From positions 1 to 41,050 of the forward strand of contig NZ_JABFNS010000085.1 of the NCBI RefSeq assembly GCF_013116825.1: 41,050 bases of DNA, written 5' to 3'. Under the pieces are notes generated by a model. That model did no database searches and was not told the DNA's origin. It worked only from the letters and a program-made list of their open reading frames with translations. Below, in pieces: positions 1-9,091 of the stretch; within the stretch, counting starts at the first letter, position 1, and the number at the start of each line of letters is the position of its first letter. The translations under genes were made by a program, and so were the position numbers. Source of the DNA: Myxococcus xanthus (GTDB lineage: Bacteria > Myxococcota > Myxococcia > Myxococcales > Myxococcaceae).

Positions 1-1
1 G

Positions 2-3000
2 CCCGGCGGGGCCCCGCTGACCTTCGATGCGGTGTCCCATGCGGTGTTCGGCGGCGGTGGCGGCGCGGGCCATGGCAATGACGGCGCGGCTGGCGGGGGG
101 AGCGCGGGTGGCGGTTGGGTGTTCATCCGCGGGGCCTCGCTCTCTGGGGCCGGTCGCGTGTCGGCGGACGGGTTCGCGGGTGGCAACGCCATCGGGGTTG
201 CCAATGACGCCGCGGGCGGCGCTGGCGCTGGCGGCACCGTGTATGTGCGCGTCACCGGCGCCCTGTCTTGCTCGGCCAATGCAGTGACGGCCCGTGGTGG
301 TGATGGTGGCAGCACCACGTATCCTCAGCACGGAACGGGCGGCGGCGGCGGCGGTGGTCGTGCGCTGATTCAGGGCGAGACGGTCGGGTGCAGCCCGGTC
401 GTCTCGGGTGGCGGAGCGGGCACGCAGCCGGACGCCGACGCGCTGGATGGGTTCACGTATGGCGCCGCTCCGGGCAGCCCGGGTGTCGTCAGCATCCTGC
501 CGGGTGGCTTTCCGGCGAGTGTGGCGGCCCCCGTGGTGGTGACGCCTGCCAACGGCTCCGCCACGGGCTTTCGTCCGGTCCTCAGCGGTACCGCCCCCGC
601 GAACTCCACGGTGATCATCTTCGTGGATGGCGTCGAAGTGGCCCGCGTGACGGCGGACCCCTCGGGGAACTTCAGCTTCACGCCGACCGCGGATCTGTCC
701 GTCGGTGCTCACTCGGTGAATGCCTACGCCCTGCTCCAGGGCGTGTCGTCCGTGCTGAGCAACACCAATACCTTCACCGTGCTCTCCGAAACCACGCCTC
801 CGGATACCACCATCGTGAGTGGCCCGCCGGCGGTGACGAACTCCACCAGCGCGACGTTCGACTTCAGCTCGAACGAGGGCCCGGTGACGTACGAGTGCTC
901 GCTGAACGGTGGTCCTTTCGAGGACTGCTCGGCCCCGCAGACGTTCACGGGCTTCAGCGAGGGCGCCCAGACGCTGGCGGTGCGCGCGGTGGACGCGGAG
1001 GGCAACATGGACCCGACGCCCGCGACGTACACGTGGACGGTGGACCTCACGCCCCCGACGCTGCCGACCATCGACTCGCCCGCGGACCAGGAGGCGGTTG
1101 CCACTGGGACGCCGACACTGACGGGAACGGGTGAGCCGGGCAGCAACATCTACCTGGACGTGGGCGACGCCACGCACGGCCCCATCCTGGTCGATGAGAA
1201 CGGCAATTGGACCTTCACCGTGCCGGAGCCGCTCGACGAGGGGCCGCACACGGTGTCCATCACCAGCGTCGATCCGGCGGGCAACTCCGCGGGTCCGGTG
1301 ACGAGCACGTTCATCGTCGACCTGACGGCGCCTGACACGTTCATCGACTCCGGCCCGGCGCTGCTGACGCGGGACGCGTCCGCCACCTTCGACCTTCGCT
1401 CGGAAGGCGGAGCCGTGGCCTACGAGTGCAGCCTGGATGGGGGCGTCTATGTGGCTTGCGCCGACCCCGCGACCTTCACGGGCCTGGCGGAGGGGGACCA
1501 CCTGCTCCTGGTGCGCGCGGTGGACGCGGCGGGCAACGTGGACCCGACGCCCGCGCAGTACGCGTGGACGGTGGACCTCACGCCGCCGGTGGCGCCGCTC
1601 ATCACCTCGCCCGCGAACGGCGCGGTGCTGAGTGACGGCGTGGTGACCATCATCGGCACGGCGGATGGCGCTGAGTTCGTGATGCTGACGCTGAATGGGA
1701 CGACCTACGGCCCCATCACGGTCGATGCGGGTGGCAACTGGAGCTTCACGCCGCCGGTGACGCTGGCGGACGGCCCGTACACGGTTGTTGTCACGGGGAC
1801 GGATGAGGCGGGTAACACCAGCGCTTCGACGAGCTCCACCTTCACGGTGGACACAGCGGCGCCGGATACCGCCATCGACAGTGGCCCGGCGGTGCTGACG
1901 AACGTGGCCACCGCGGACTTCGTCTTCTCCTCGAACGAGTCTCCGGTGACGTACGAGTGCTCGCTGAATGGCGCCCCCTTCACGGCGTGCCCGGCCCAGG
2001 CGCAGTTCGGCCCGCTGCCGGACGGTGACAACACGCTGCTGGTGCGCGCGGTGGACGTGGCGGGCAACGTGGACCCGACGCCCGCGCAGTACGCGTGGAC
2101 GGTGGACCTCACGCCGCCGGTGGTGGTCATCACCACGCCCGCGGACGGCGAGGTGCTCAATGCGCCGGTGATGACGTACTCCGGTACGACGGAGCCGGGC
2201 AGCACGGTGACGGTGGTGGTGGATGGCGTCACGGTGGGGACGGTGGTGGCCGACCCGTCCGGCAACTGGTCGCTCCCCGTGGGCGACACACTGGCGGAGG
2301 GCCCCCATACGGTGTCCGTCACGGCGGAGGACGAGGCGGGCAACACCAGCACGACGGTGACGCACACGTTCATCGTGGACACCTCCGCGCCGGACACTCT
2401 CATCCTCTCCGGCCCGCCGCTGACGGAAGCGCCTGGCACCGCGACGTTCGACTTCGATTCGGACGAATCCCCGGTGACATACGAGTGCAGCCTGGACGGC
2501 GCGGCGTACGTGTCGTGCTCGGACCCGGCCACCTTCACGGGCCTGGCGGAAGGCAGCCATACGCTGAGCGTCCGCGCGGTGGATGAGGCGGGCAACGTTG
2601 ACGGCACGCCGGCGACCTACACCTGGTCGGTCGCGGCCGACACGGATGGCGACGGCCTGACGGACGCCGAGGAGGTCGTGCTGGGCACCGACCCCGAGAA
2701 CCCCGACACGGACGGTGACGGACTGCCGGACGGCATCGAGGTGAATACCGCGGGGACGGACCCGCTCGACGACGACTCGGATGACGACGGCATCCTGGAC
2801 GGCAACGAGGACGCCAACCACAACGGCATCGTCGATGACGGCGAGACGGACCCGAACAACGGGGATACCGATGGCGACCTGCTGTCGGACGGTCTGGAGC
2901 TGGGCCTCGCCGAGCCCCAGGGCGCCGATACGGACATGACGCGCTTCGTGGCGGACGCCGACCCGACCACGACGACGGACCCGCTCAACCCCGACACGGA

Positions 3001-5593
3001 CGGCGGCAGCGTGCGTGACGGCATCGAGGACGCCAACCGCAACGGCCGGGTGGACCCGGGCGAGACGGATCCGCTCAACCCCGCGGACGACGTCGACTCC
3101 GACGGCGACGGCATCGATGATGCGACCGAAATCGCGCGGGGCCTGGACCCCAACGACGCGGACAGCGACGACGACGGCGTGCCGGACGGCATCGACGGCA
3201 TCACCGACACGGATGGTGACGGCCTCATCGACGCGCTGGATCCGGACAGCGACAACGACGGCATCCTGGATGGCACGGAGATGGGCGTGACGCTGGAGAG
3301 CGCTCCGGCGGACACGGACCGCAACTCGCCCAACTTCCGTCCGGACGCGGACCCGCGCACCACCACCGACCCGAAGAACCCGGACACGGATGGTGACGGT
3401 CTGCTGGACGGTGCGGAGGATGCCAACCACGACGGCCGCGTCGACAGCACGGAGACGGACCCGAACAACCCGGACACGGACGCTGACGGGCTGACGGACG
3501 GCGTGGAGGTGCGTGGCTCCAACCCCACCCACCCGCTGAACCCGGACACGGATGGCGACGGCCTGCTGGACGGCGCGGAGGACGCCAACCGCAACGGCTC
3601 CTTCGACAACGGCGAGACGGACCCGAACAACGCCGACACGGACGGCGGCGGCGTGAACGACGGCGAGGAAGTCACCGGCGGGACCAACCCGCTGGACGGC
3701 AACGACGACTTCGTCATCTCCGGCCGTGGGTGCAGCTCGAGCGGGGCGGGCACCTTCGCGCCGCTGGCGCTGCTGCTGCTCGGGCTGCCCCTGCTGGGCC
3801 GCTTCCGCCGCTCGGCGGGGCGGGCCGCTGGGGCCCCTGTGGCCGCCGCCGCCGTGCTGGCGCTGGCGGTCCTGATGGTGTCGCGGCCGGCCGTGGCGCA
3901 GGTGCCCACGCTGTCCGCGTCCCAGTCCATCGACGTGCAGCAGTACAAGCCGGGGCCGAGCTCGAAGGACATCCTGGGCGTCCAGAGCGCCCAGGTGCAT
4001 TCCCACCTGGGTTGGAACGTGGGCGTGTCCGTCAACTACGCGGACAAGCCGCTCAACTTCATGGACCCGCGCTCGGGCCGGTTCATCACCGCGCTGGTGC
4101 GCAGCCAGGTGGGGGTGGACCTGATGGGCTCCGTGGGCCTCTTCGACCGCTTCGAGCTCGGCGTGCTGCTGCCGGTGACGCTCCAGCGTTCGCAGGCGGC
4201 GCCCATGGTGGACCCGTCCTTCGCCCAGGGCGTGGGCTCGGGCGGCATCGGTGACCTGCGCCTGGTGCCCAAGGCCCGCCTCCTGGAGGAGGGCTCCTTC
4301 GGCCTGGCCCTGACGGTGCCGGTGGTGCTGCCCACGGGCGGCGGCTCCGACTTCCTCGGGGGCTCGGGCGTGGGCGTGCAGCCGCGCCTGGTGGCTGAAT
4401 ACGGCGAGCGGTTTCGCGTGGCCGCCAACGTGGGCGTGGACTTCCGGGAGAAGCAGCAGCTGCGCAACCTGAACCTGGGCAACGCGGTGTCCTACGGCGT
4501 GGGCGCCGAGCTGCCCTTCACGGTGAGCGAGGTGCCGCTGGCGCTCGCGGCCACGCTGGTGGGCGCGGTGAACCTGGAGCAGCAGGACACGGAGGAGCGC
4601 CCGCTGGAGCTGTTGGCGGCGCTGAAGTACCGCGCGCTGGGCGGCTTCTCCGCGCACGTGGGCGGTGGGCCGGGGCTCACCCGCGGCTACGGCACGCCGG
4701 GCTTCCGGCTGCTCGCGGGCTTCAGCTACAGCCCGGAGCCGTCCCGCGAGCCGAAGCAGGCCGCGCCCGTGGACACGGACGGCGACGGCATCCTGGACAT
4801 CGACGACGCCTGCCCGACGGAGCCCGAGGACAAGGATGGCTTCCAGGATGAGGACGGCTGCCCGGACCCGGACAACGACGCGGACGGCATCCCCGACACG
4901 GCGGACACGTGCCCGAACGAGCCGGAGACGGTCAACGGCTTCGAGGACACGGAGGGCTGCCCGGATGTGGCGCCGCCTCCGCCGCCGGTGGACACGGATG
5001 GCGACGGCATCATGGATCCGGATGACCGCTGCCCCAACGACCCGGAGGACAAGGACGGCTTCCAGGACGAGGACGGGTGCCCGGACCCGGACAACGACCG
5101 GGACGGCATCCCCGACACGGCGGACACGTGCCCGAACGAGCCGGAGACCATCAACGGCTTCCAGGACGAGGACGGCTGCCCCGACAAGGGCAAGGTGAAG
5201 GTGCTCGTGGACGGCGAGCGCATCGTCATCCTGGAGAAGGTCTACTTCGCCACTGGAAAGGACGTCATCCTGGCCCGCTCGTTCCCGCTGCTGAAGCAGG
5301 TGGCCGCGGTGCTGCGCGCCAACCCGCAGGTGGAGCTGGTCCGCATCGAGGGCCACACGGACGACCAGGGCAACGACGCGAAGAACCTGGACCTGTCCCA
5401 GCGCCGCGCGAACAACGTGCGCGCCTTCCTGGTGAAGGAGGGCATCGCCGAGGGCCGCATGGAGGCGGTGGGCTACGGCGAGACGAAGCCGGTGGACACC
5501 AACAAGACGGCGAAGGGCCGTGAGAACAACCGCCGCGTGGGGTTCACCATCCTCCGCGTGGGGAAGGTGGAAGTGGAACGCGAGGCGCGCTGA
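2..5593 (+). CDS. Giant surface protein: Ig-like/TSP3 adhesin fused to OmpA-family outer-membrane protein (5' end missing)
   Basis: The reading frame is open from the first bases, so the start lies upstream; at least 1,860 codons are present. In order: a Gly-rich segment (to about nt 480); alternating Ig-like modules (about 525-2638); Asp-rich thrombospondin type 3 calcium-binding repeats (2639-3700); a MYXO-CTERM-like element with Cys at 3731-3733, a hydrophobic stretch and an Arg-rich end (to about 3825); a second hydrophobic stretch ending AVAQ (3839-3903) that resembles a signal peptide; a region resembling an outer-membrane beta-barrel (about 3904-4740); more TSP3 repeats (4768-5185); and a C-terminal OmpA peptidoglycan-binding domain (5238-5560, with the EGHTDDQG and RRANNVRAFL motifs). 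Family knowledge: TSP3 repeats bind calcium, OmpA domains hold the outer membrane to peptidoglycan, and MYXO-CTERM directs surface anchoring. Inference: a cell-surface adhesin joined to its own OmpA anchor. The internal sorting signal is odd and could mark two genes merged in one frame. Confidence 0.85.
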   Translation, partial: PGGAPLTFDAVSHAVFGGGGGAGHGNDGAAGGGSAGGGWVFIRGASLSGAGRVSADGFAGGNAIGVANDAAGGAGAGGTVYVRVTGALSCSANAVTARGGDGGSTTYPQHGTGGGGGGGRALIQGETVGCSPVVSGGGAGTQPDADALDGFTYGAAPGSPGVVSILPGGFPASVAAPVVVTPANGSATGFRPVLSGTAPANSTVIIFVDGVEVARVTADPSGNFSFTPTADLSVGAHSVNAYALLQGVSSVLSNTNTFTVLSETTPPDTTIVSGPPAVTNSTSATFDFSSNEGPVTYECSLNGGPFEDCSAPQTFTGFSEGAQTLAVRAVDAEGNMDPTPATYTWTVDLTPPTLPTIDSPADQEAVATGTPTLTGTGEPGSNIYLDVGDATHGPILVDENGNWTFTVPEPLDEGPHTVSITSVDPAGNSAGPVTSTFIVDLTAPDTFIDSGPALLTRDASATFDLRSEGGAVAYECSLDGGVYVACADPATFTGLAEGDHLLLVRAVDAAGNVDPTPAQYAWTVDLTPPVAPLITSPANGAVLSDGVVTIIGTADGAEFVMLTLNGTTYGPITVDAGGNWSFTPPVTLADGPYTVVVTGTDEAGNTSASTSSTFTVDTAAPDTAIDSGPAVLTNVATADFVFSSNESPVTYECSLNGAPFTACPAQAQFGPLPDGDNTLLVRAVDVAGNVDPTPAQYAWTVDLTPPVVVITTPADGEVLNAPVMTYSGTTEPGSTVTVVVDGVTVGTVVADPSGNWSLPVGDTLAEGPHTVSVTAEDEAGNTSTTVTHTFIVDTSAPDTLILSGPPLTEAPGTATFDFDSDESPVTYECSLDGAAYVSCSDPATFTGLAEGSHTLSVRAVDEAGNVDGTPATYTWSVAADTDGDGLTDAEEVVLGTDPENPDTDGDGLPDGIEVNTAGTDPLDDDSDDDGILDGNEDANHNGIVDDGETDPNNGDTDGDLLSDGLELGLAEPQGADTDMTRFVADADPTTTTDPLNPDTDGGSVRDGIEDANRNGRVDPGETDPLNPADDVDSDGDGIDDATEIARGLDPNDADSDDDGVPDGIDGITDTDGDGLIDALDPDSDNDGILDGTEMGVTLESAPADTDRNSPNFRPDADPRTTTDPKNPDTDGDGLLDGAEDANHDGRVDSTETDPNNPDTDADGLTDGVEVRGSNPTHPLNPDTDGDGLLDGAEDANRNGSFDNGETDPNNADTDGGGVNDGEEVTGGTNPLDGNDDFVISGRGCSSSGAGTFAPLALLLLGLPLLGRFRRSAGRAAGAPVAAAAVLALAVLMVSRPAVAQVPTLSASQSIDVQQYKPGPSSKDILGVQSAQVHSHLGWNVGVSVNYADKPLNFMDPRSGRFITALVRSQVGVDLMGSVGLFDRFELGVLLPVTLQRSQAAPMVDPSFAQGVGSGGIGDLRLVPKARLLEEGSFGLALTVPVVLPTGGGSDFLGGSGVGVQPRLVAEYGERFRVAANVGVDFREKQQLRNLNLGNAVSYGVGAELPFTVSEVPLALAATLVGAVNLEQQDTEERPLELLAALKYRALGGFSAHVGGGPGLTRGYGTPGFRLLAGFSYSPEPSREPKQAAPVDTDGDGILDIDDACPTEPEDKDGFQDEDGCPDPDNDADGIPDTADTCPNEPETVNGFEDTEGCPDVAPPPPPVDTDGDGIMDPDDRCPNDPEDKDGFQDEDGCPDPDNDRDGIPDTADTCPNEPETINGFQDEDGCPDKGKVKVLVDGERIVILEKVYFATGKDVILARSFPLLKQVAAVLRANPQVELVRIEGHTDDQGNDAKNLDLSQRRANNVRAFLVKEGIAEGRMEAVGYGETKPVDTNKTAKGRENNRRVGFTILRVGKVEVEREAR
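803..2638 (+). repeat. Four-copy 177-codon Ig-like repeat inside the giant adhesin
   Basis: Modules starting with Asp-Thr and a SGP motif begin at 803, 1334, 1865 and 2393, giving spacings of 531, 531 and 528 nt. Each carries a YECSLNG-type segment and ends near WTVDLTPP or an equivalent. Each is followed by a second module type with an EPGS/GNW/GPHTV pattern, so the period is an A+B pair of Ig-like domains. Nucleotide identity between copies is locally high, for example the segment encoding WTVDLTPP. Such arrays usually extend adhesins away from the cell and can change in copy number by recombination. Confidence 0.85.
2639..3700 (+). repeat. Thrombospondin type 3 repeat array, first block
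   Basis: Repeated DTDGDGL/DPNNPDTDGDGL-type units rich in Asp, Gly and Asn, with several EDANxNG inserts. This is the pattern of TSP3 calcium-binding repeats. It lies between the Ig-like array and the MYXO-CTERM-like element and belongs to the large coding region. Confidence 0.85.
4768..5185 (+). repeat. Thrombospondin type 3 repeat block preceding the OmpA domain
   Basis: Two long units, each holding DTDGDGI, a CP..PEDKDGFQDEDGCPD motif and a DGIPDTADTCPNEPET motif, separated by a short Pro-rich linker (about 4972-4989). This Cys-containing TSP3 form is typical of OmpA-family proteins, between the barrel and the peptidoglycan-binding domain. The two copies are nearly identical in sequence. 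Confidence 0.85.
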
Positions 5594-5641
5594 CCCACTG
5601 GCTCTGAATTTCCGGTGAAACACACCGGGTGATTTCAGCGA

Positions 5642-5683
5642 GGGTGGCTCCGAAAGAGATTTCGGGGCCACCCGTCGTTTTTT
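5642..5683 (+). terminator. Rho-independent terminator after the giant adhesin gene
   Basis: A 14-bp stem (5642-5655 with 5660-5673, a single G-U pair) closed by a GAGA tetraloop is followed by GTCG and six T residues (5678-5683). It lies 48 nt after the stop codon and is the clearest intrinsic terminator in the window. Confidence 0.9.
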
Positions 5684-5789
5684 GGGGCATGCTGCGCTCC
5701 ACCCGCCAGGCAGTGCCGTGTATCGCGAGTCAAGGGGCGAAGTTCACCCACCGGGTCGCACGCCTGCACGTCCATGGGTTGGCGTAAGT

Positions 5790-5837
5790 GCGCGTCAGGA
5801 CTCAGACGCGCAGCATCCCGCTACAGGCTCGTAGCGG
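5790..5837 (+). promoter_or_regulatory. Two adjacent perfect inverted repeats in the ftsZ leader
   Basis: The 5594-5926 stretch has no gene. After the terminator it contains two consecutive perfect 7-bp inverted repeats: GCGCGTC/GACGCGC (5790-5796 and 5805-5811, 8-nt loop) and CCGCTAC/GTAGCGG (5818-5824 and 5831-5837, 6-nt loop). They sit about 90-137 nt before the ftsZ start. They could be operator half-sites or leader hairpins. I see no convincing -35/-10 pair nearby. Confidence 0.45.
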
Positions 5838-5926
5838 AATACTTGCCAAAGCGTGGGACTTGCTGATGATTGTGGGGGTTGGGAGCACGTGCGCTGCACC
5901 GCGCGACTCCGGGCGAGAGGACCACC

Positions 5927-7144
5927 ATGGACCAGTTCGATCAGAACAAGCAGGCCGCCAAGATTCGGGTCGTCGGGGCGGGTGGGGCCGGCTGCAACGC
6001 CGTCAATACGATGATCCTGTCCAAGCTGGACCGGGTGGACTTCATCGCCGCCAACACCGATGTCCAGGCGCTCGCCGCGAGCAAGGCGCCCACCCGGCTT
6101 CAGCTGGGCCAGACGCTGACGAAGGGCCTGGGCGCGGGCGCCAACCCGGAGATGGGCCGCGAGGCCGCCCTGGAGTCGCGTGACCAGATTGCCGCGGTGC
6201 TCGAGGGCGCCGACATGGTGTTCGTCACCGCCGGCATGGGCGGCGGCACCGGCACGGGCGCCGCGCCCATCATCGCGGACATCGCCAAGAGCCTGGGTTG
6301 CCTCACGGTGGGCGTCGTCACCAAGCCCTTCCTCTTCGAGGGCAACAAGCGCCGCAAGCAAGCCGAGCAGGGCATCGTGGAGCTCAAGGCCGCGGTGGAC
6401 ACGCTCATCACCATTCCGAACCAGCGCCTGCTGTCGCTCTCCAACGAGCCGATGCCGCTGCTGGAGACCTTCAAGCGCGCGGACGAGGTCCTGCTGAACG
6501 CCGTGCAGGGCATCAGCGACCTCATCCAGTACCACGGCTACATCAACGTCGACTTCGCCGACGTGAAGACCATCATGAGCGACAAGGGCATCGCGCTCAT
6601 GGGCACGGGCAACTCGACCGGTGACAAGCGCGCGCTGATTGCCATGCAGCAGGCCATCGCCAGCCCGCTGCTGGAGGACGTCTCCATCGACGGCGCCACG
6701 GGCCTGCTCATCAACATCACCGGTGGCCGCGACATGACCCTGCAGGAGGTCAACGAGGCCCTGACGCTGGTGCACGACGCCGCCGACAGCGAGGCGGAGA
6801 TCATCTTCGGTTCGCTCATCGACGAGAACATCTCGGATGAGGTGAAGATCACCATCATCGCCACGGGCTTCGTGCACCGTGATTCGCCCAAGGTCCGCAC
6901 GGTGGCGCCGGTGGTGCAGGTGCCGCTGTCGCGCCCGGCGCCGTCCGTGCTCGCGAACGCGCGCGAGGAAGTCGCAAGCCTGGTGCCCACGAAGGGCAGC
7001 AGCTCGCGGCCCCTGACCGTGGAGAGCGCCAAGTCGGTGAGCGCCCGCACCGCGGTGGTGAAGGACGCGCCGCTGCCGCTGGACGAGGACCAGTTCGACA
7101 TCCCCACCTTCCTGCGGCGGCAGGGCCAGACGGAACTGCCGTAA
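5927..7144 (+). CDS. ftsZ: Cell division protein FtsZ
   Basis: A tubulin-like GTPase of 405 residues that polymerises at midcell and recruits the division machinery. The sequence shows the N-terminal nucleotide-binding [11 protein letters not shown] segment (about residues 18-28), the tubulin signature GGGTGTG (105-111), the T7-loop segment NVDFADV (about 207-213) whose acidic residues drive GTP hydrolysis, and the conserved C-terminal tail peptide DIPTFLRR used for membrane-anchor binding. I chose the ATG at 5927, preceded by GAGAGG, over an in-frame GTG at 5870, because only the former gives the usual FtsZ N terminus. The gene stands alone: none of the usual dcw partners (ftsA, ftsQ, mur genes) is in the window. 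It is isolated upstream by a strong terminator and faces a minus-strand gene 21 nt downstream. Confidence 0.98.
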   Translation: MDQFDQNKQAAKIRVVGAGGAGCNAVNTMILSKLDRVDFIAANTDVQALAASKAPTRLQLGQTLTKGLGAGANPEMGREAALESRDQIAAVLEGADMVFVTAGMGGGTGTGAAPIIADIAKSLGCLTVGVVTKPFLFEGNKRRKQAEQGIVELKAAVDTLITIPNQRLLSLSNEPMPLLETFKRADEVLLNAVQGISDLIQYHGYINVDFADVKTIMSDKGIALMGTGNSTGDKRALIAMQQAIASPLLEDVSIDGATGLLINITGGRDMTLQEVNEALTLVHDAADSEAEIIFGSLIDENISDEVKITIIATGFVHRDSPKVRTVAPVVQVPLSRPAPSVLANAREEVASLVPTKGSSSRPLTVESAKSVSARTAVVKDAPLPLDEDQFDIPTFLRRQGQTELP

Positions 7145-7165
7145 GGGGCAGGGGAGACGCGGGGC

Positions 7166-7555
7166 TCAGCGAGCGGGAAGCTGGGCCACGCTGGCATCGT
7201 CGCGTGCGGACAGGGTGTCCGCGCGGGCGAAGAGGCCGTCGACTTCCGAATAGAGCGCGTCCACGCGCTCCGGGAGCCGGGCCGCGGGCAGCACGCCGTC
7301 GCCGGACACTTCCTCCAGGCGCGCGTGGGCCCGCTGCAGCAACTGGAGCGCCTTCAGCAGGGAGAGGCCGCGGCGCGTGCCCTCCTCGGTGAAGAGGGTG
7401 CCGCTCTGCGTCAACGTCTCGAGCGTGGTGCGTACGAAGCGAACGCGGTCCGTGTGCCGGCCACGGTAGAGGTCCAGGCGCTTGGCGCGCCGCGCGTGGT
7501 GCAGATTGACCACGCCGCCAGGGCTTGAGGAGGTGGGGGGCGTCACGGGGAACAA
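7166..7555 (-). CDS. Hypothetical protein, small and helical
   Basis: I do not recognise this 129-residue product. It is rich in Arg, Leu, Glu and Ala, with long amphipathic stretches predicted by eye to be mostly helical. It has no signal peptide, membrane segment or cysteine motif. The furthest start is TTG at 7555, with an AGGCGG about 10 nt upstream; a GTG at 7546 is the alternative. It converges on ftsZ with a 21-nt gap and diverges from the biotin carboxylase gene. That it is coding rests on the uninterrupted frame, myxobacterial codon bias and the otherwise unexplained 400-nt gap. Confidence 0.6.
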   Translation of the reverse strand: MFPVTPPTSSSPGGVVNLHHARRAKRLDLYRGRHTDRVRFVRTTLETLTQSGTLFTEEGTRRGLSLLKALQLLQRAHARLEEVSGDGVLPAARLPERVDALYSEVDGLFARADTLSARDDASVAQLPAR

Positions 7556-7692
7556 GGTACGACACCGCCTCGTAGACCCGCAAATTTACTGGACTGTAGG
7601 GACCTGTTGCACGTCCGTTCGCACCCTTGTCTTGAGAGGGAGCGAGGGTTAGGTTCGCCGCCCTTTCGCACCCGCACCGCAGGGGTTTCGCC
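7556..7692. promoter_or_regulatory. Divergent intergenic region between the hypothetical gene and biotin carboxylase
   Basis: 137 nt without a coding frame, separating two genes transcribed away from each other, so it must hold at least one promoter unless transcripts start further upstream. It is locally AT-richer around 7580-7600. I could not pick a convincing -35/-10 pair. Confidence 0.4.
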
Positions 7693-9045
7693 ATGTTCCA
7701 GAAGCTGCTCATCGCCAACCGGGGAGAGATTGCCCGCCGCATCGGCGTGGTGGCCCGGGGCATGGGGCTCAAGACGGTCGCCGTCTATTCGGACGCGGAC
7801 GCCGAGCTGCCCTTCGTGAAAGAGGCTGACGAGGCGGTGCGCATCGGCCCCGCACCGGCCAAGGACAGCTACCTCAACACCGCCGCCATCCTGGACGCCG
7901 CGAAGCAGACGGGTGCGCAGGCCATCCACCCGGGCTACGGCTTCCTGTCGGAGAACGGCGAGTTCGCCCAGGCCTGCGCGGACGCGGGGCTCATCTTCGT
8001 GGGGCCGCCGCCCGAGGCCATGGCGCGGATGAAGGACAAGAGCCAGGCCCGCAAGTTGGTGGCCGCCGCGGGGGTTCCCGTGGTGCCCGGCAGCGAGGAC
8101 GTGGTGCCCGACGTGGCCAGCGCGCTGGCGGAGGCCGAGCGCATCGGCTACCCGGTGCTCGTCAAGGCGGCCAGCGGCGGCGGCGGCATTGGCATGGCGG
8201 TGGCCAGGAACCCCGCGGAGATGGAGAAGGTCTACCGCCAGTGCACGGACCGGGCGAAGGCCGCCTTCGGCAAGGAAGGCGTGTACGTGGAGCGCTACTT
8301 CCCGGCGCCCCGGCACATCGAGGTCCAGATTCTGGGGGACCAGCACGGCCACCTCATCCACTGCCTGGAGCGGGAGTGTTCCATCCAGCGGCGCCACCAG
8401 AAGGTGGTGGAGGAGGCCCCCTCCGTGCTGTTCGCGGACGGGCGCAGCCCGGAGCTGGCGCAGAAGCTCTTCACGGCCGCGGTGGCCGCGGCGAAGGCCT
8501 TCGGCTACGCGAACGCCGGCACGGTGGAGTTCCTCTACTCGGATGGTGAGGTCTACTTCATCGAGATGAACGCCCGCCTCCAGGTGGAGCACCCGGTGAC
8601 GGAGCTGACCACGGGGCTGGACCTCATTGGCTGGCAGCTGCGCATCGCCGCGGGCGAGCGCCTCACGGTGAAGCAGGAGGACGTGAAGCGGCGCGGGGCG
8701 GCGCTGGAGTTCCGCATCTACGCCGAGGACCCGGTGAAGTTCTTCCCGTCTCCCGGGCCGCTGAAGGTGTTCCAGCCGCCCACGGGCGAGGGCGTCCGGC
8801 TGGACGCGGGCTACGGCGAGGGCAACACCGTCACGCCCAACTACGACCCGATGATTGCCAAGCTCATCGTCACCGGTGAGACGCGGGCGCAGGCGATTGA
8901 GCGCTCCGTGGCGGCGCTCCAGTCGTTCCGCATCGAAGGCATCAAGACGAACATCCCGCTCCACCTGCGCATCGTGCAGGATGCGGCCTTCCAGGCCGGC
9001 GAGCTGGACACGCACTTCCTGGAGCACCACGCCAAGCCGGCGTAG
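7693..9045 (+). CDS. Biotin carboxylase subunit of an acyl-CoA carboxylase
   Basis: A 450-residue ATP-dependent biotin carboxylase that transfers carboxyl from bicarbonate to biotin on a carrier protein. Visible motifs are the N-terminal KLLIANRGEIARRI, the HPGYGFLSEN loop, a Gly-rich ATP-grasp loop (ASGGGGIGM, with Ile where Arg is more usual), the active-site ERECSIQRRHQKVVEEAPS region, and EMNARLQVEHPVTE. Length matches the stand-alone AccC type. The protein ends before a biotinyl domain, which is supplied by the next gene 46 nt on. The start ATG is preceded by CAGGGG. No carboxyltransferase gene is in the window, so the acyl-CoA substrate (acetyl, propionyl, methylcrotonyl or other) cannot be told from this segment. 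Confidence 0.93.
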   Translation: MFQKLLIANRGEIARRIGVVARGMGLKTVAVYSDADAELPFVKEADEAVRIGPAPAKDSYLNTAAILDAAKQTGAQAIHPGYGFLSENGEFAQACADAGLIFVGPPPEAMARMKDKSQARKLVAAAGVPVVPGSEDVVPDVASALAEAERIGYPVLVKAASGGGGIGMAVARNPAEMEKVYRQCTDRAKAAFGKEGVYVERYFPAPRHIEVQILGDQHGHLIHCLERECSIQRRHQKVVEEAPSVLFADGRSPELAQKLFTAAVAAAKAFGYANAGTVEFLYSDGEVYFIEMNARLQVEHPVTELTTGLDLIGWQLRIAAGERLTVKQEDVKRRGAALEFRIYAEDPVKFFPSPGPLKVFQPPTGEGVRLDAGYGEGNTVTPNYDPMIAKLIVTGETRAQAIERSVAALQSFRIEGIKTNIPLHLRIVQDAAFQAGELDTHFLEHHAKPA

Positions 9046-9091
9046 CGGGGCTCGCTCCAGCCCCAAACCACCCCTGAGGAGGCACGGATTC

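Noticed and set aside
2639-3700. Possible CRISPR-like array
   Set aside because: The repeats are in-frame, irregular in length and encode TSP3 motifs; no spacer structure or cas genes.
2617-4035. 472-codon Ser/Pro-rich minus-strand frame opposite the TSP3 repeats
   Set aside because: The low-complexity product arises from reading the repeated GAC/GGC codons backwards.
2-5593. Identification as TraA or TraB
   Set aside because: It shares the MYXO-CTERM and OmpA themes but I see no TraA PA14-like domain, and overall architecture differs.
5870-5926. Upstream GTG start for ftsZ
   Set aside because: Adds 19 residues with no FtsZ similarity; the ATG at 5927 has the ribosome-binding site and the expected N terminus.
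5795-6877. 360-codon minus-strand frame opposite ftsZ
   Set aside because: It mirrors the ftsZ codons; its product is a low-complexity His/Val/Asp/Leu mix without motifs, as expected from third-position GC bias.
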